This document shows positions 1-8,084 of a DNA stretch of 64,000 bases, one piece after another; the stretch's first letter is position 1, and each line of letters opens with the position of its first letter. The translations under genes and the position numbers were made by a program. This DNA comes from Fuerstiella marisgermanici (lineage in GTDB: Bacteria; Planctomycetota; Planctomycetia; Planctomycetales; Planctomycetaceae): positions 558,001-622,000 of the forward strand of contig NZ_CP017641.1 in the NCBI RefSeq assembly GCF_001983935.1, given 5' to 3'. The notes under the pieces were generated by a model. The model was not told the origin of the DNA, did not search any database, and saw only the letters and a list, made by a program, of their open reading frames with translations.

Positions 1-47
1 CCGGCCAACTGGCGTAGTTGAGCTTCGTACAAAACTTCAATCTTCAT
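1..47 (-). CDS. moaD: MoaD/ThiS-like sulfur-carrier protein, N-terminal fragment (runs off the left edge)
   Basis: Reading the minus strand from an ATG at 45-47 gives MKIEVLYEAQLRQLA before the window ends. This matches the usual start of MoaD, the small subunit of molybdopterin synthase (beta strand, then a FAQLRE-like helix start). A GGAG Shine-Dalgarno sequence sits 7 bases upstream of the ATG, inside the end of uvrA, and the start overlaps the uvrA stop by 11 bases, which suggests translational coupling. The C-terminal Gly-Gly that would carry sulfur lies outside the window. Only 15 residues are visible, so a related ThiS-fold protein is possible. Confidence 0.5.
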   Translation of the reverse strand, partial: MKIEVLYEAQLRQLA

Positions 48-2922
48 GACGTGACTCCACTTGTGTTTGTTGCGTTATCCGGCCTCCAAGACGGCCGGCT
101 CCTGGTCCCATTTCGATCACATGGTCGACATGCCGGATCACAGCGGCATCGTGTTCAATCACGATGATCGAATGACCGATCTCCACCAAATGATTCAGGC
201 ACTTCATCAACGCGGCAATGTCCTGTCCGTGCAAACCTGTTGACGGTTCGTCCAGTATGAACAACGTGCGGCCTTGTTCTGATGAGGCAGTTTTTGTCGC
301 CTGTCGGTTGGCGGTTGGCGGTTCTCCGGAATCGAAATCCACACCGGCCAACAGCGCGGCGATTCGCAGTCGCTGGCATTCGCCTCCTGACAACGTGGCC
401 ACCGGTCGTCCCAAACGAATATAGCCCAGCCCGGCTTGCCGAAGCGCGTTGAGTCGCTGCTGAATGCGGCGGTGCCCGTTGAAAAACGTGAACGCTTCCT
501 CGGCCGTCATTTGCAAAATGTCGTGAATGCTGCGATCGCGGTATCGCACGTCAAGAACTTCAGGCCGAAAGCGTCGCCCCGCGCAGGCTTCGCATGTGGT
601 CTGAATGTCGGCGAGGAACTGCATTTCGATCGTGACCACGCCGTGACCGTCGCACACCTCGCAGCGGCCGCCTTTTGACGAATTGAAGCTGAACATGCCC
701 GGCTTATAGTTTCGCTTCTTTGCTTCGTGAGTTTCCGACATCACTTTGCGAATGTCGTCGAAGCACCCCATCACCGTCGCCGGGATGGAACGTCGTGAAC
801 GTGGCAACGGGCTTTGATCCAGCAGCACCACGTTGGAAATCGCATCGACGCCACTCAGAGATTCAATGCGGCCATGGTCTTCAGAATCCAGCGGCAATCC
901 CAGCGATTTTCGCAGTGCCGGATACAACGAATCGACCACCAGTGAGCTCTTCCCACTCCCGCTGACGCCAGTCACAGCGCAGATGACGCCCAACGGAATT
1001 CGGCCGGTCAGGTCCTGAATGTTGTGGCATGTGAGCCCGCTGAAATTCAGCCATTGTTCTGCAACGCGTCGTGTCGTGCGACGATTATCTTCTGGCAAAG
1101 CAGCATCAGCGTCTAAGGTAAGAAGTCGTCCGGTCGCGGTGTTGCCGTCTTCCACCAGTGCGGCGGGCGTCCCCTGGAAAACGACTTCGCCGCCCGCCTC
1201 GCCTGCTCCCGGCCCGATCTCGACGATCTGGTCGGCGGCCTGGATGAAGTCGCAATCGTGTTCGACAACCACGACCGTATTTCCTGCCCGCTGCAGGTTC
1301 TTTGTCGCCGTGATGATTTTTGCGGTGTCGTCTGCGTGCAGGCCGCTGGTTGGTTCATCCAAAACGTAGAGCGTGTTAATCAAACCGGAGCCCAGCGCCG
1401 CGGTCAAGACGACTCGCTGAGCTTCACCGCCAGACAACGTTGCCATAGAGCGTGCTAGTGACAGGTAGCCGAGGCCGCTGTCGATCAGAAACTGCAGGCG
1501 TGTGCGAAGCTGACGAATCACGGCTGACAGTGACGACTGCAAATCGGAGGACACAGCCGCCAGTGATTCGTCCAGCCATGCTGCAAGTTCGTCTAATTCC
1601 AGTTCCCCGGCTTCGGTAATCGTTCTGTCGCCAAATTGCACGGTTGCGGCGTTTATAGATAGGCGACTTCCCTGGCAGTCGGGGCACGTCAACCATGAAC
1701 GCCACCGATTCAAAAATACGGATACGCCCTGCTTGTATCGATGCCGTACCAGCCACCTGTGAAAGCCCACAAGTCCTCCAAAGTCCCGCTCCGGTACTCC
1801 GTCGTGAATCACTTGCCGATGTCTGTCGGTCAGTTCGGAAAATGGAACGTCACACGGGATGTCAAACGCCGAAGCCAGCTCCAGCAGTTCGTCCAGTTCG
1901 TGCCGATATGCAGGCGTGGTCCATGGTTGAATCGCACCGTCCCGCAGGCTGAGCGACGTGTCCGGAACGACTTTCTCAAACGTTAGCCCGGATATCTGCC
2001 CGAAGCCTTCACACGTTTCGCACGCTCCCAGCGGCGACAGAAAATTCAACGATTCCGACGTAGGCACCGGAAACTGACGATCACAGACCGGGCAAAATAG
2101 TTCACGCGACAATCGAACGGCTGTCCACTCTTTGCCGTCAATCAATTCAGCAGCGGCGCTGTCAGAGTCGTCACCCGCGTCAATCAACGCGAAGCAGGTG
2201 CCGTCGGTCTGAGTGAACGCCTGTTCGATGGATTCGCTGATACGAGTGGTCGAAGCTTTATCGATGCGGATTCGATCCGCCACGATTCGAACATTCGGCG
2301 CTTCACCGTCGACGGATTCCAGAGACTCAGTGGCCCCGGCGACGATGGCTCGTGTGTAGCCGCGCTGCAGATACTCCTGCGGATCAATACCGTCCGCCGC
2401 CGCGAACACCAACATCGCTCGCCGACCGGCGCCCACGTTCAGCAAGTGCTGCGCGGCCTGGTCGGGCGTCATGGACACGGCCAAAACCGAGCAATCCGGG
2501 CACGTGACCTGACCAGCTTTCGCAAACAACACTCGCAGGTAGTCCAGAAGCTCCGTCCGAGTCCCAATGGTGCTGCGGCTGCTGTGCCCGCGCGCGTTCT
2601 GTCGAATTGCGATTGCGGGGGGAATACCTTCAATGCGATCCACGTCCGGCCGTTCGACGCGGTCCAGAAACTGGCGTGCGTAAGGCGAGAACGTTTCGAC
2701 GTAACGTCGCTGGCCTTCCGCGAACAACGTGTCGAATGCCAGGCTGCTTTTGCCAGAACCGCTCACGCCACAAATGACCGTCAACGCGTTTCGGCGGATT
2801 TTCAGGTCGAAGTTCTTCAGGTTGTGGACTCGCACCCCCGTGAGTTCGATCGCAGCCTGTGTCGGCGACATCGGAAGGCATGTTGCATGCGGAGGTGCTT
2901 CTGGCGGGACGGTGCTAGTCAT
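37..2922 (-). CDS. uvrA: Excinuclease ABC subunit A (UvrA family)
   Basis: UvrA is the damage-recognition ATPase of nucleotide excision repair and works with UvrB. The 961-residue length is normal for the family (about 940). Seen in order: Walker A GVSGSGKS near residues 52-59; an inserted region; a CxxC...CxxC zinc module (CPVC...CETC); the ABC signature LSGGEAQR with YVLDEPTSGLH; a second Walker A GVSGSGKSS near 655; a second zinc module (CEVC...CEAC); and the signature LSGGECQR with LFILDEPSTGLH. Both ABC modules look intact. The first Walker B neighbourhood reads TSGLH where most UvrA proteins have SIGLH, so this may be a paralogue rather than the housekeeping copy. It starts inside the last codons of the upstream phosphoesterase gene (8-base overlap) and overlaps the downstream MoaD-like gene. 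Confidence 0.88.
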   Translation of the reverse strand: MTSTVPPEAPPHATCLPMSPTQAAIELTGVRVHNLKNFDLKIRRNALTVICGVSGSGKSSLAFDTLFAEGQRRYVETFSPYARQFLDRVERPDVDRIEGIPPAIAIRQNARGHSSRSTIGTRTELLDYLRVLFAKAGQVTCPDCSVLAVSMTPDQAAQHLLNVGAGRRAMLVFAAADGIDPQEYLQRGYTRAIVAGATESLESVDGEAPNVRIVADRIRIDKASTTRISESIEQAFTQTDGTCFALIDAGDDSDSAAAELIDGKEWTAVRLSRELFCPVCDRQFPVPTSESLNFLSPLGACETCEGFGQISGLTFEKVVPDTSLSLRDGAIQPWTTPAYRHELDELLELASAFDIPCDVPFSELTDRHRQVIHDGVPERDFGGLVGFHRWLVRHRYKQGVSVFLNRWRSWLTCPDCQGSRLSINAATVQFGDRTITEAGELELDELAAWLDESLAAVSSDLQSSLSAVIRQLRTRLQFLIDSGLGYLSLARSMATLSGGEAQRVVLTAALGSGLINTLYVLDEPTSGLHADDTAKIITATKNLQRAGNTVVVVEHDCDFIQAADQIVEIGPGAGEAGGEVVFQGTPAALVEDGNTATGRLLTLDADAALPEDNRRTTRRVAEQWLNFSGLTCHNIQDLTGRIPLGVICAVTGVSGSGKSSLVVDSLYPALRKSLGLPLDSEDHGRIESLSGVDAISNVVLLDQSPLPRSRRSIPATVMGCFDDIRKVMSETHEAKKRNYKPGMFSFNSSKGGRCEVCDGHGVVTIEMQFLADIQTTCEACAGRRFRPEVLDVRYRDRSIHDILQMTAEEAFTFFNGHRRIQQRLNALRQAGLGYIRLGRPVATLSGGECQRLRIAALLAGVDFDSGEPPTANRQATKTASSEQGRTLFILDEPSTGLHGQDIAALMKCLNHLVEIGHSIIVIEHDAAVIRHVDHVIEMGPGAGRLGGRITQQTQVESRHED

Positions 2923-3697
2923 TGTCAGGCACGTACTTCACAGTCGGCAGACGACCCACATGAGTTTCAAAGTCAGCCCCGTCGAATTCGATGACTCGAT
3001 AGCCCGGTGCGTCGGCCGCAAAGTTCGGCGTTGCACCGGCCGGGTCAAACTGAATTCCGGTAGAAGGAGTTGTGAACACCGCCGCGTTGCCAATGGTCGA
3101 TTGAAATTCGTGATGGACGTGGCCGCAACAGATCAGTCGAATGCGATCGTCGTTCTTAACGACCTCCTGCAGTAATTCGCGACCGTTCAGTCCGATCGCA
3201 TCCATCCATTCGCTACCAATTTCTACGGGCGGATGATGCAGGAACAAGGCGACAGATGGCTGGTCGCTGGCCGACAGTCGTTCGGTCAGCCAGGCGATTT
3301 GTCGCTCTTCGATGTTACCTGCGACTTCGCCGGGAACATGAGTATCAAGGCCCAACAGCAGCCAGTCGCCGGCGGTTCGTTGGAAATTAATTCTGTCGCT
3401 GTCACTCCTGGCAACACGATCGGAAAAAACCTGCCGCAGAACAGCGCGGTCGTCATGGTTGCCGGGGATCTGTGACAGCCGATCACTCCACGGCGCAAGA
3501 ATGTCTCGCACGGCCTGGTAGCTTTCCGGGCGTTCATCATGAGTATGATCGCCCGTGATGATCACGTGATCAAATGGCTGTTCCGTGGCCAGCACATGAA
3601 CCACGACGTCCTGGAGAGACTCCCGCGTGGGAATCCCCTTGAGACGCACGTTAGGCGCAGCAAAAATGTGAAGGTCGGTCAGTTGCAAAATTCGCAT
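2915..3697 (-). CDS. Metallophosphoesterase, CpdA/Icc-like cyclic nucleotide phosphodiesterase
   Basis: A 260-residue calcineurin-like phosphoesterase. The dinuclear-metal motifs are all present: DLH at residues 8-10, GDHTHD near 48, GNHDD near 79, HHPP near 153 and GHVHH near 192. This arrangement and length fit the class III cAMP phosphodiesterase CpdA (Icc), a cytoplasmic enzyme. Related enzymes also cleave glycerophosphodiesters or other phosphodiesters, so the substrate is not fixed by sequence. No signal peptide is seen. Its stop codon overlaps the start of uvrA (ATGACTAG arrangement), so the two are probably co-transcribed, although no functional link is known. Confidence 0.8.
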   Translation of the reverse strand: MRILQLTDLHIFAAPNVRLKGIPTRESLQDVVVHVLATEQPFDHVIITGDHTHDERPESYQAVRDILAPWSDRLSQIPGNHDDRAVLRQVFSDRVARSDSDRINFQRTAGDWLLLGLDTHVPGEVAGNIEERQIAWLTERLSASDQPSVALFLHHPPVEIGSEWMDAIGLNGRELLQEVVKNDDRIRLICCGHVHHEFQSTIGNAAVFTTPSTGIQFDPAGATPNFAADAPGYRVIEFDGADFETHVGRLPTVKYVPDND

Positions 3698-3767
3698 TCG
3701 ATGATCGGCTTCCGGTGACTATCCTGTCGTGTCGGTGGTGCGGGAACAAACGGGCGTTGATTGCTGA

Positions 3768-5861
3768 CTAGCGTTGTCCCGTCCAGCGGTCGTTGTTTGC
3801 CAGCTTGTCGATAAACTGAGACAGGTCTTTATCGCTTTTGTCGATTCGGACCCTGGACTTCCGCAACGCCAGAGCCACAAAGTCAGCCGGGGCCAACGTG
3901 CGGCTCGCATTAAGGTATATGGGGAATTCGTCTCGTGTGGTGTTCAGTTTGGAAAACTGCCCTTCGACGCCGTCGCCGCTGAAGAGTATGGCGGTGAGTG
4001 CGAGCCATCCCGAGGTGCCTTCACCTTCGACCACGACGTTCTGCAATTTCGGACTTTGTGCCCTGAGCAACGACAACGCACTGCGAATGTCCCAAACTCG
4101 CATTGCGTCCGCTGTTGTGCCGATCAACTGAAAGCGTCGGCGAATCTGGATCTGCTTTCGCTCGTCGCCCGTCCATGCATGAGGGCCGACTCCGCGCGGA
4201 CAAAACACAGCGACGGCGGAACCGGATTTGATGTGCTCTTTAATCTCGGCCGCGATGTCGTCGCCTTCTGCTTTGCTATCGGCTTCCGCCAGACATTGCT
4301 GCTTGTAGTTGTTCCACTGTTGGTCGTTGAGAATAACAAGCTTCACTGCTTTGAGGTCTGAGATCTTTGATTGCAGGTCCCCTTCGCCAGCATCGCTGCC
4401 GACGGGAACGATGACGTCCACGAACAGCGGCACTGATGCCTGGCTCTCAAAATGCAAACGCATGCCTTGTGCGCTTTGGTCACCATTCAGAATTTGCTTA
4501 GACAGTTTTAGTGGCTTCGATTCTGTGACGGCTTCCGTCGTTGGCAATTCAGAATCCTTAGGCCAGGCCGCGAAGCTTTGGTTTTTTAGGTCTGCCAGTG
4601 ACTGTTCGGTCCATTCTTTCTGGTGGTCCAGAATCCGTTTTAAGTGTCGAGCATCAGCAGGCTGAGATTGGGGCGCAAAATCTTCGTCGATGCTGGTCAC
4701 TCGTTCGTCCGCAGGCAGCGTTTCGAAGACTTTTAGTTGAGCCGGTTCGAACAGTTTTTCTGCAGTGATGGAAATCAGACCCTCATCGTTTTTCAGCCAG
4801 CGGTTCAGCCAACGGAAGGCATGGATGCGAAGTTCCTGAGTGTCCTTGTGCGGACCTTCAGTGATGTGCAAACCGAGTTGCCGTGGCTTTTCGTACAGAT
4901 CGTAAATGTGCCTCACTTCACGATGCACGGCGACGACGCCTTCCAGCGGAAAAATGCTGTCCTTGTCGCTGTTGCTGATCAGCAGCGGGCGAGGTGCCAC
5001 CAACGCGGCGACTTTCGCGTAATCCCAGCGGTACGTGTTGACCATGTACATGCAATCGCAATGCCCTTCGACACAGCCATCGACGACGTGGTTTCGCAGA
5101 TTTGTGATTCCGGCAACCGGAATGGCACACTTGATGCGGTCGTCCAGTGCAGAAATCCACCAACTGTATGCGCCGCCACCGGACCGGCCGGTAACACCAA
5201 AACGCTCTTTATCGACTTCGGGCCGAGTTTCGAGATAGTCCAAAGCTCGCATACAATTCCATGCTTCAACGCCGGCGGGCGAGTAGCCTCGTGAATTCCA
5301 CCACCAGCGATTATGGCGATAGGTTCCGTGGTGAATGCCTAAGATTTCACCAAGCTGAATCGTGTCGATCGTGAGGCACGTGTAGCCATTGCGAGCAAAC
5401 CATGCTCCATGATGCTGGTAGCCCGCTTTATTTCCGAAGCTGATGTCACCGTCACGAACTCGAGCGTGTCCGCAAACATACAGGACCGTGGGCAGCCGTT
5501 CTTCGATTTTCTTCGGACGGTAAAAATTGCCTGTGACGTATAGTCCAGGCATCGATTGGAAATGCAGCTTTTCGACAATGAAGTCTTCGTGCTCAACAGT
5601 TCCCGTGATTTTCACATCCAGCGGCGTACGTTCTGGAAGCGGGTTCATGCCCAGCATGTCGAACAGGTCTGCTCGAAGTTTTGGCTTTGCCTGTTCCCAT
5701 TCCTCCAGCGTTTTGTATTTCAACAGCGAGTTCTGTTGTTCCAGCTTCGTGACTTCGTTTTCGAAGTAGTTGGCGAGTTCGGGGTTGCCGTCAAGTGAAC
5801 GGTCTGCAGCGAACAGCGTTGGGCCAACGATCAGGAATAGCAATAGGACGTGGCGAGTCAT
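3768..5861 (-). CDS. Secreted tandem alpha/beta hydrolase of the acetylxylan esterase (AXE1/abhydrolase_7) type
   Basis: About 697 residues. I chose the ATG at 5859-5861 because it is followed by a clear signal peptide (MTRHVLLLFLIVGPTLFAAD). The reading frame stays open 129 codons further upstream but would run into the divergent gene at 6060. The first hydrolase domain has the nucleophile elbow GRSGGG near residue 225, an acidic residue in SNSDKDSIFP and a His in ITEGPHKD, giving a complete Ser-Asp-His set. This family deacetylates xylan and other acetylated sugars. The second half repeats the fold: the segment RVWDIRSALSLL resembles the helix before the first elbow, but the elbow reads GEGTSG, so the Ser position is Gly. 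The second domain is therefore probably not catalytic. It is probably exported to the periplasm. Confidence 0.75.
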   Translation of the reverse strand: MTRHVLLLFLIVGPTLFAADRSLDGNPELANYFENEVTKLEQQNSLLKYKTLEEWEQAKPKLRADLFDMLGMNPLPERTPLDVKITGTVEHEDFIVEKLHFQSMPGLYVTGNFYRPKKIEERLPTVLYVCGHARVRDGDISFGNKAGYQHHGAWFARNGYTCLTIDTIQLGEILGIHHGTYRHNRWWWNSRGYSPAGVEAWNCMRALDYLETRPEVDKERFGVTGRSGGGAYSWWISALDDRIKCAIPVAGITNLRNHVVDGCVEGHCDCMYMVNTYRWDYAKVAALVAPRPLLISNSDKDSIFPLEGVVAVHREVRHIYDLYEKPRQLGLHITEGPHKDTQELRIHAFRWLNRWLKNDEGLISITAEKLFEPAQLKVFETLPADERVTSIDEDFAPQSQPADARHLKRILDHQKEWTEQSLADLKNQSFAAWPKDSELPTTEAVTESKPLKLSKQILNGDQSAQGMRLHFESQASVPLFVDVIVPVGSDAGEGDLQSKISDLKAVKLVILNDQQWNNYKQQCLAEADSKAEGDDIAAEIKEHIKSGSAVAVFCPRGVGPHAWTGDERKQIQIRRRFQLIGTTADAMRVWDIRSALSLLRAQSPKLQNVVVEGEGTSGWLALTAILFSGDGVEGQFSKLNTTRDEFPIYLNASRTLAPADFVALALRKSRVRIDKSDKDLSQFIDKLANNDRWTGQR

Positions 5862-6059
5862 GGAAGGGGCCTTAGATGACAGCGGTGGGAATGCGAGCAG
5901 ATTCAGAATGAACAGTTTGACGAAAAACCGCCAAAGTTCCACCGGTGTCCACCTGAACTTTCGCGGCGGCCAGAATTCGACAGCAGTCTTGTATTTGCAC
6001 CTGGGTTGCATCAATATCCAGCCACTCATCATTCCTGCCATTTCAATCAAACGCTGCCC

Positions 6060-6650
6060 ATGCATCCGATTCTGAATCGCAACCTGTTTTTGGTCAAAGA
6101 AAAAGTTGGCATGTTCAAAGCGGCCAACAACTTTGACATTTTTGATCCGGAGACGGGCGAGGAAATTATTCATTGCCGCGAAGAACGTCTCGGCCCGATC
6201 ACGAGGATCCTTCGTTTCACGGACTGGAAAACGCTGACGCCATTCCATGTTGACATCCGCACTGTTTCCGGCGAACCCATCCTCAGTGTTCGCCGGGGCG
6301 TGTCCGTGTTTCTATCGACGGTCGACGTGCTGGACGAAGAAGACGATCGTATCGGCGGGTTCAAGCAGAAGCTGTTTTCTCTGGGCGGCGCGTTTCGAGT
6401 TCTCGGCGCGGACGACCAGGAACTCTGCATGCTGAAAGGGAAGTGGACGGGCTGGGATTTTCGGTTTATGGCGGGCGAGACTGAATTGGCTCGTGTTACC
6501 AAGAAATGGGCTGGTCTGGGCAAAGAGTTCTTCACATCAGCCGACAACTACGTCTTAGAGATTTCCAGCGAGGTGCCGCCCGACAATCCTGTTCGGCAAC
6601 TTATCCTTGCGGCCGTCATGTGCATCGACATGGTGTTGAAGGAACGGTGA
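6060..6650 (+). CDS. LURP-one/phospholipid-scramblase-like protein
   Basis: About 196 residues starting at [20 protein letters not shown]. The open frame extends 18 codons upstream, but the ATG at 6060 is the natural start. The pattern [25 protein letters not shown], followed by repeating beta-strand hairpins ([24 protein letters not shown]) and a final hydrophobic helix near residues 178-193, is what LURP-one-related/scramblase-like proteins show: a twelve-stranded barrel around one helix. The role in bacteria is unknown, and membrane association is possible. It is encoded divergently from the esterase at 3768, about 200 bases away. A family call is reasonable, but I would not assign a function. 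Confidence 0.6.
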   Translation: MHPILNRNLFLVKEKVGMFKAANNFDIFDPETGEEIIHCREERLGPITRILRFTDWKTLTPFHVDIRTVSGEPILSVRRGVSVFLSTVDVLDEEDDRIGGFKQKLFSLGGAFRVLGADDQELCMLKGKWTGWDFRFMAGETELARVTKKWAGLGKEFFTSADNYVLEISSEVPPDNPVRQLILAAVMCIDMVLKER

Positions 6651-6786
6651 CTTGGGTTGGCCGGCCATTAGTGTTCTCGCGTTGCCGAACCTCGAATTCG
6701 CCTACCAAACGGCAGCGTGCGCGGTGAGCACCTTCGCGCTGACGATCGCAGAGTTACATTCTGTTTTGAATTTGCCGCTGCTGGGC

Positions 6787-7887
6787 ATGCAGGTCATCAT
6801 TGCTGCATGGATTTTTGCGCTGGGAACCTGCTTTGGCAGCTTTCTTAACGTCGTCATCTATCGGCTACCAGCGGGCCTGTCGCTGGGCCGACCTAAGTCA
6901 CGCTGCCCACGATGCGAAACACCTCTGGCGGCGCGAGATAACATTCCGATCTTCGGCTGGCTGATACTGCGAGGCAGGTGTCGGTACTGCGGCCTTCCGA
7001 TTGCCGCTCGCTATCCCATTGTCGAAACCATCTGTGGCATCGTGTTTCTGGTGCTGCTGTTCGGCGAATTATTAAGGGGTGGAGCCAACCTTCCGCTGCG
7101 GGATCCTGATCACTTTCACGTGAATTCGGGTTTCTGGCTGGTGTGGTTTATGAAGTGGGATCTGGCCGGGCTGTACTTGTATCACTGCTTTTTAACGATC
7201 ACCGTACTGGCGGTGTGCATGATCGGCTTCGACCGCCATTTGCCCGTGAGTCGCCTTCGTCAGTTTGCCGTTTTTGTCGGCCTGCTGTGCGGCACAATGT
7301 GGCCGGAATTGCGTCCCGTTCCTGCGTGGCCGTTTCCACAAAGTCTGGAACAAATGCACTGGGGGTTCGTATGGACTGATCCGCTAATCAGCCCCGGTGC
7401 GAAATATTGGACCGGCGTGACGCTGACGGGACTGCTGGACGGCATTGCGGGGCTGGCAGTCGGCGCCTTTATTGGCTGGCTCGTTGTGTGGCAGTTGCAT
7501 GGACAATCTGAATCGGAAACAAGGACGTCAGTTCTGGCAATACGTGACGGATTCGTACTGGCCGGCGTGTTTCTCGGCTGGCAGGCCGTGGGAATGCTGG
7601 CGGTAATCGCGATGCCTCTGCTATTCGTCACGGCGTCTGTCGACAATTCCTTGACGGGTGATCGGCTGATGCGACGGGCGGCCCCCTGCTTTTTCGGGCT
7701 GCTGTTGGCCTTCATTGTTTCATGGCAATTCCTTCACGACGCGAAGTGGATGATTGGCATTGTCGGCTGGTCGTTCTCGCCATGGAACTGGCGCGTAGAC
7801 TGGCTGCTCACATTTGGAACGCTGGCGATCATCGCGGCGATCGGCCGACTGGCTATCGGTCCAGCAAAAACTTCGGAAGCAGCCTGA
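6787..7887 (+). CDS. Prepilin-peptidase-like (A24) membrane protein with degenerate catalytic motif
   Basis: About 366 residues from the ATG at 6787, directly before a first membrane helix ([20 protein letters not shown]). The frame is open from a TTG at 6652, so the start is uncertain. The N-terminal part is a textbook prepilin peptidase/methyltransferase region: [12 protein letters not shown], a C4 metal site CPRC...CRYC, and several membrane helices. The aspartate protease region is altered. The first catalytic segment survives as GFDRHLP, but the second motif, usually GxGDxKL, reads [12 protein letters not shown], so the GxGD signature is lost. It may be a methyltransferase-only or inactive paralogue. 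A second A24 gene with an intact GFGD lies at 35902. Confidence 0.7.
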   Translation: MQVIIAAWIFALGTCFGSFLNVVIYRLPAGLSLGRPKSRCPRCETPLAARDNIPIFGWLILRGRCRYCGLPIAARYPIVETICGIVFLVLLFGELLRGGANLPLRDPDHFHVNSGFWLVWFMKWDLAGLYLYHCFLTITVLAVCMIGFDRHLPVSRLRQFAVFVGLLCGTMWPELRPVPAWPFPQSLEQMHWGFVWTDPLISPGAKYWTGVTLTGLLDGIAGLAVGAFIGWLVVWQLHGQSESETRTSVLAIRDGFVLAGVFLGWQAVGMLAVIAMPLLFVTASVDNSLTGDRLMRRAAPCFFGLLLAFIVSWQFLHDAKWMIGIVGWSFSPWNWRVDWLLTFGTLAIIAAIGRLAIGPAKTSEAA

Positions 7888-8084
7888 GCTACGTTCAGCC
7901 TAAAACTTCGCCGCCACGCGTGTTCCGGCGGTTACTGCCAGAGTTGACCGTATCGCCTGAAACGGGATAACGCCGCTTAGGTTGGCGGTTGAGTATTCGC
8001 GTTGACCCGGAAAACGCACATGGCTTAACGTCCGTGGCACGCCTTATTGCGAACAGTCACTGTTCAGCCGGAAGAGTTTACATC

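Noticed and set aside
5862-6248. Upstream extension of the alpha/beta hydrolase frame to 6248
   Set aside because: It overlaps the divergent LURP-like gene and adds a non-family sequence before a perfect signal peptide at 5861.
7888-8084. glmS ribozyme or riboswitch upstream of glmS
   Set aside because: No matching core structure seen by eye, and the ribozyme is known mainly from Firmicutes.
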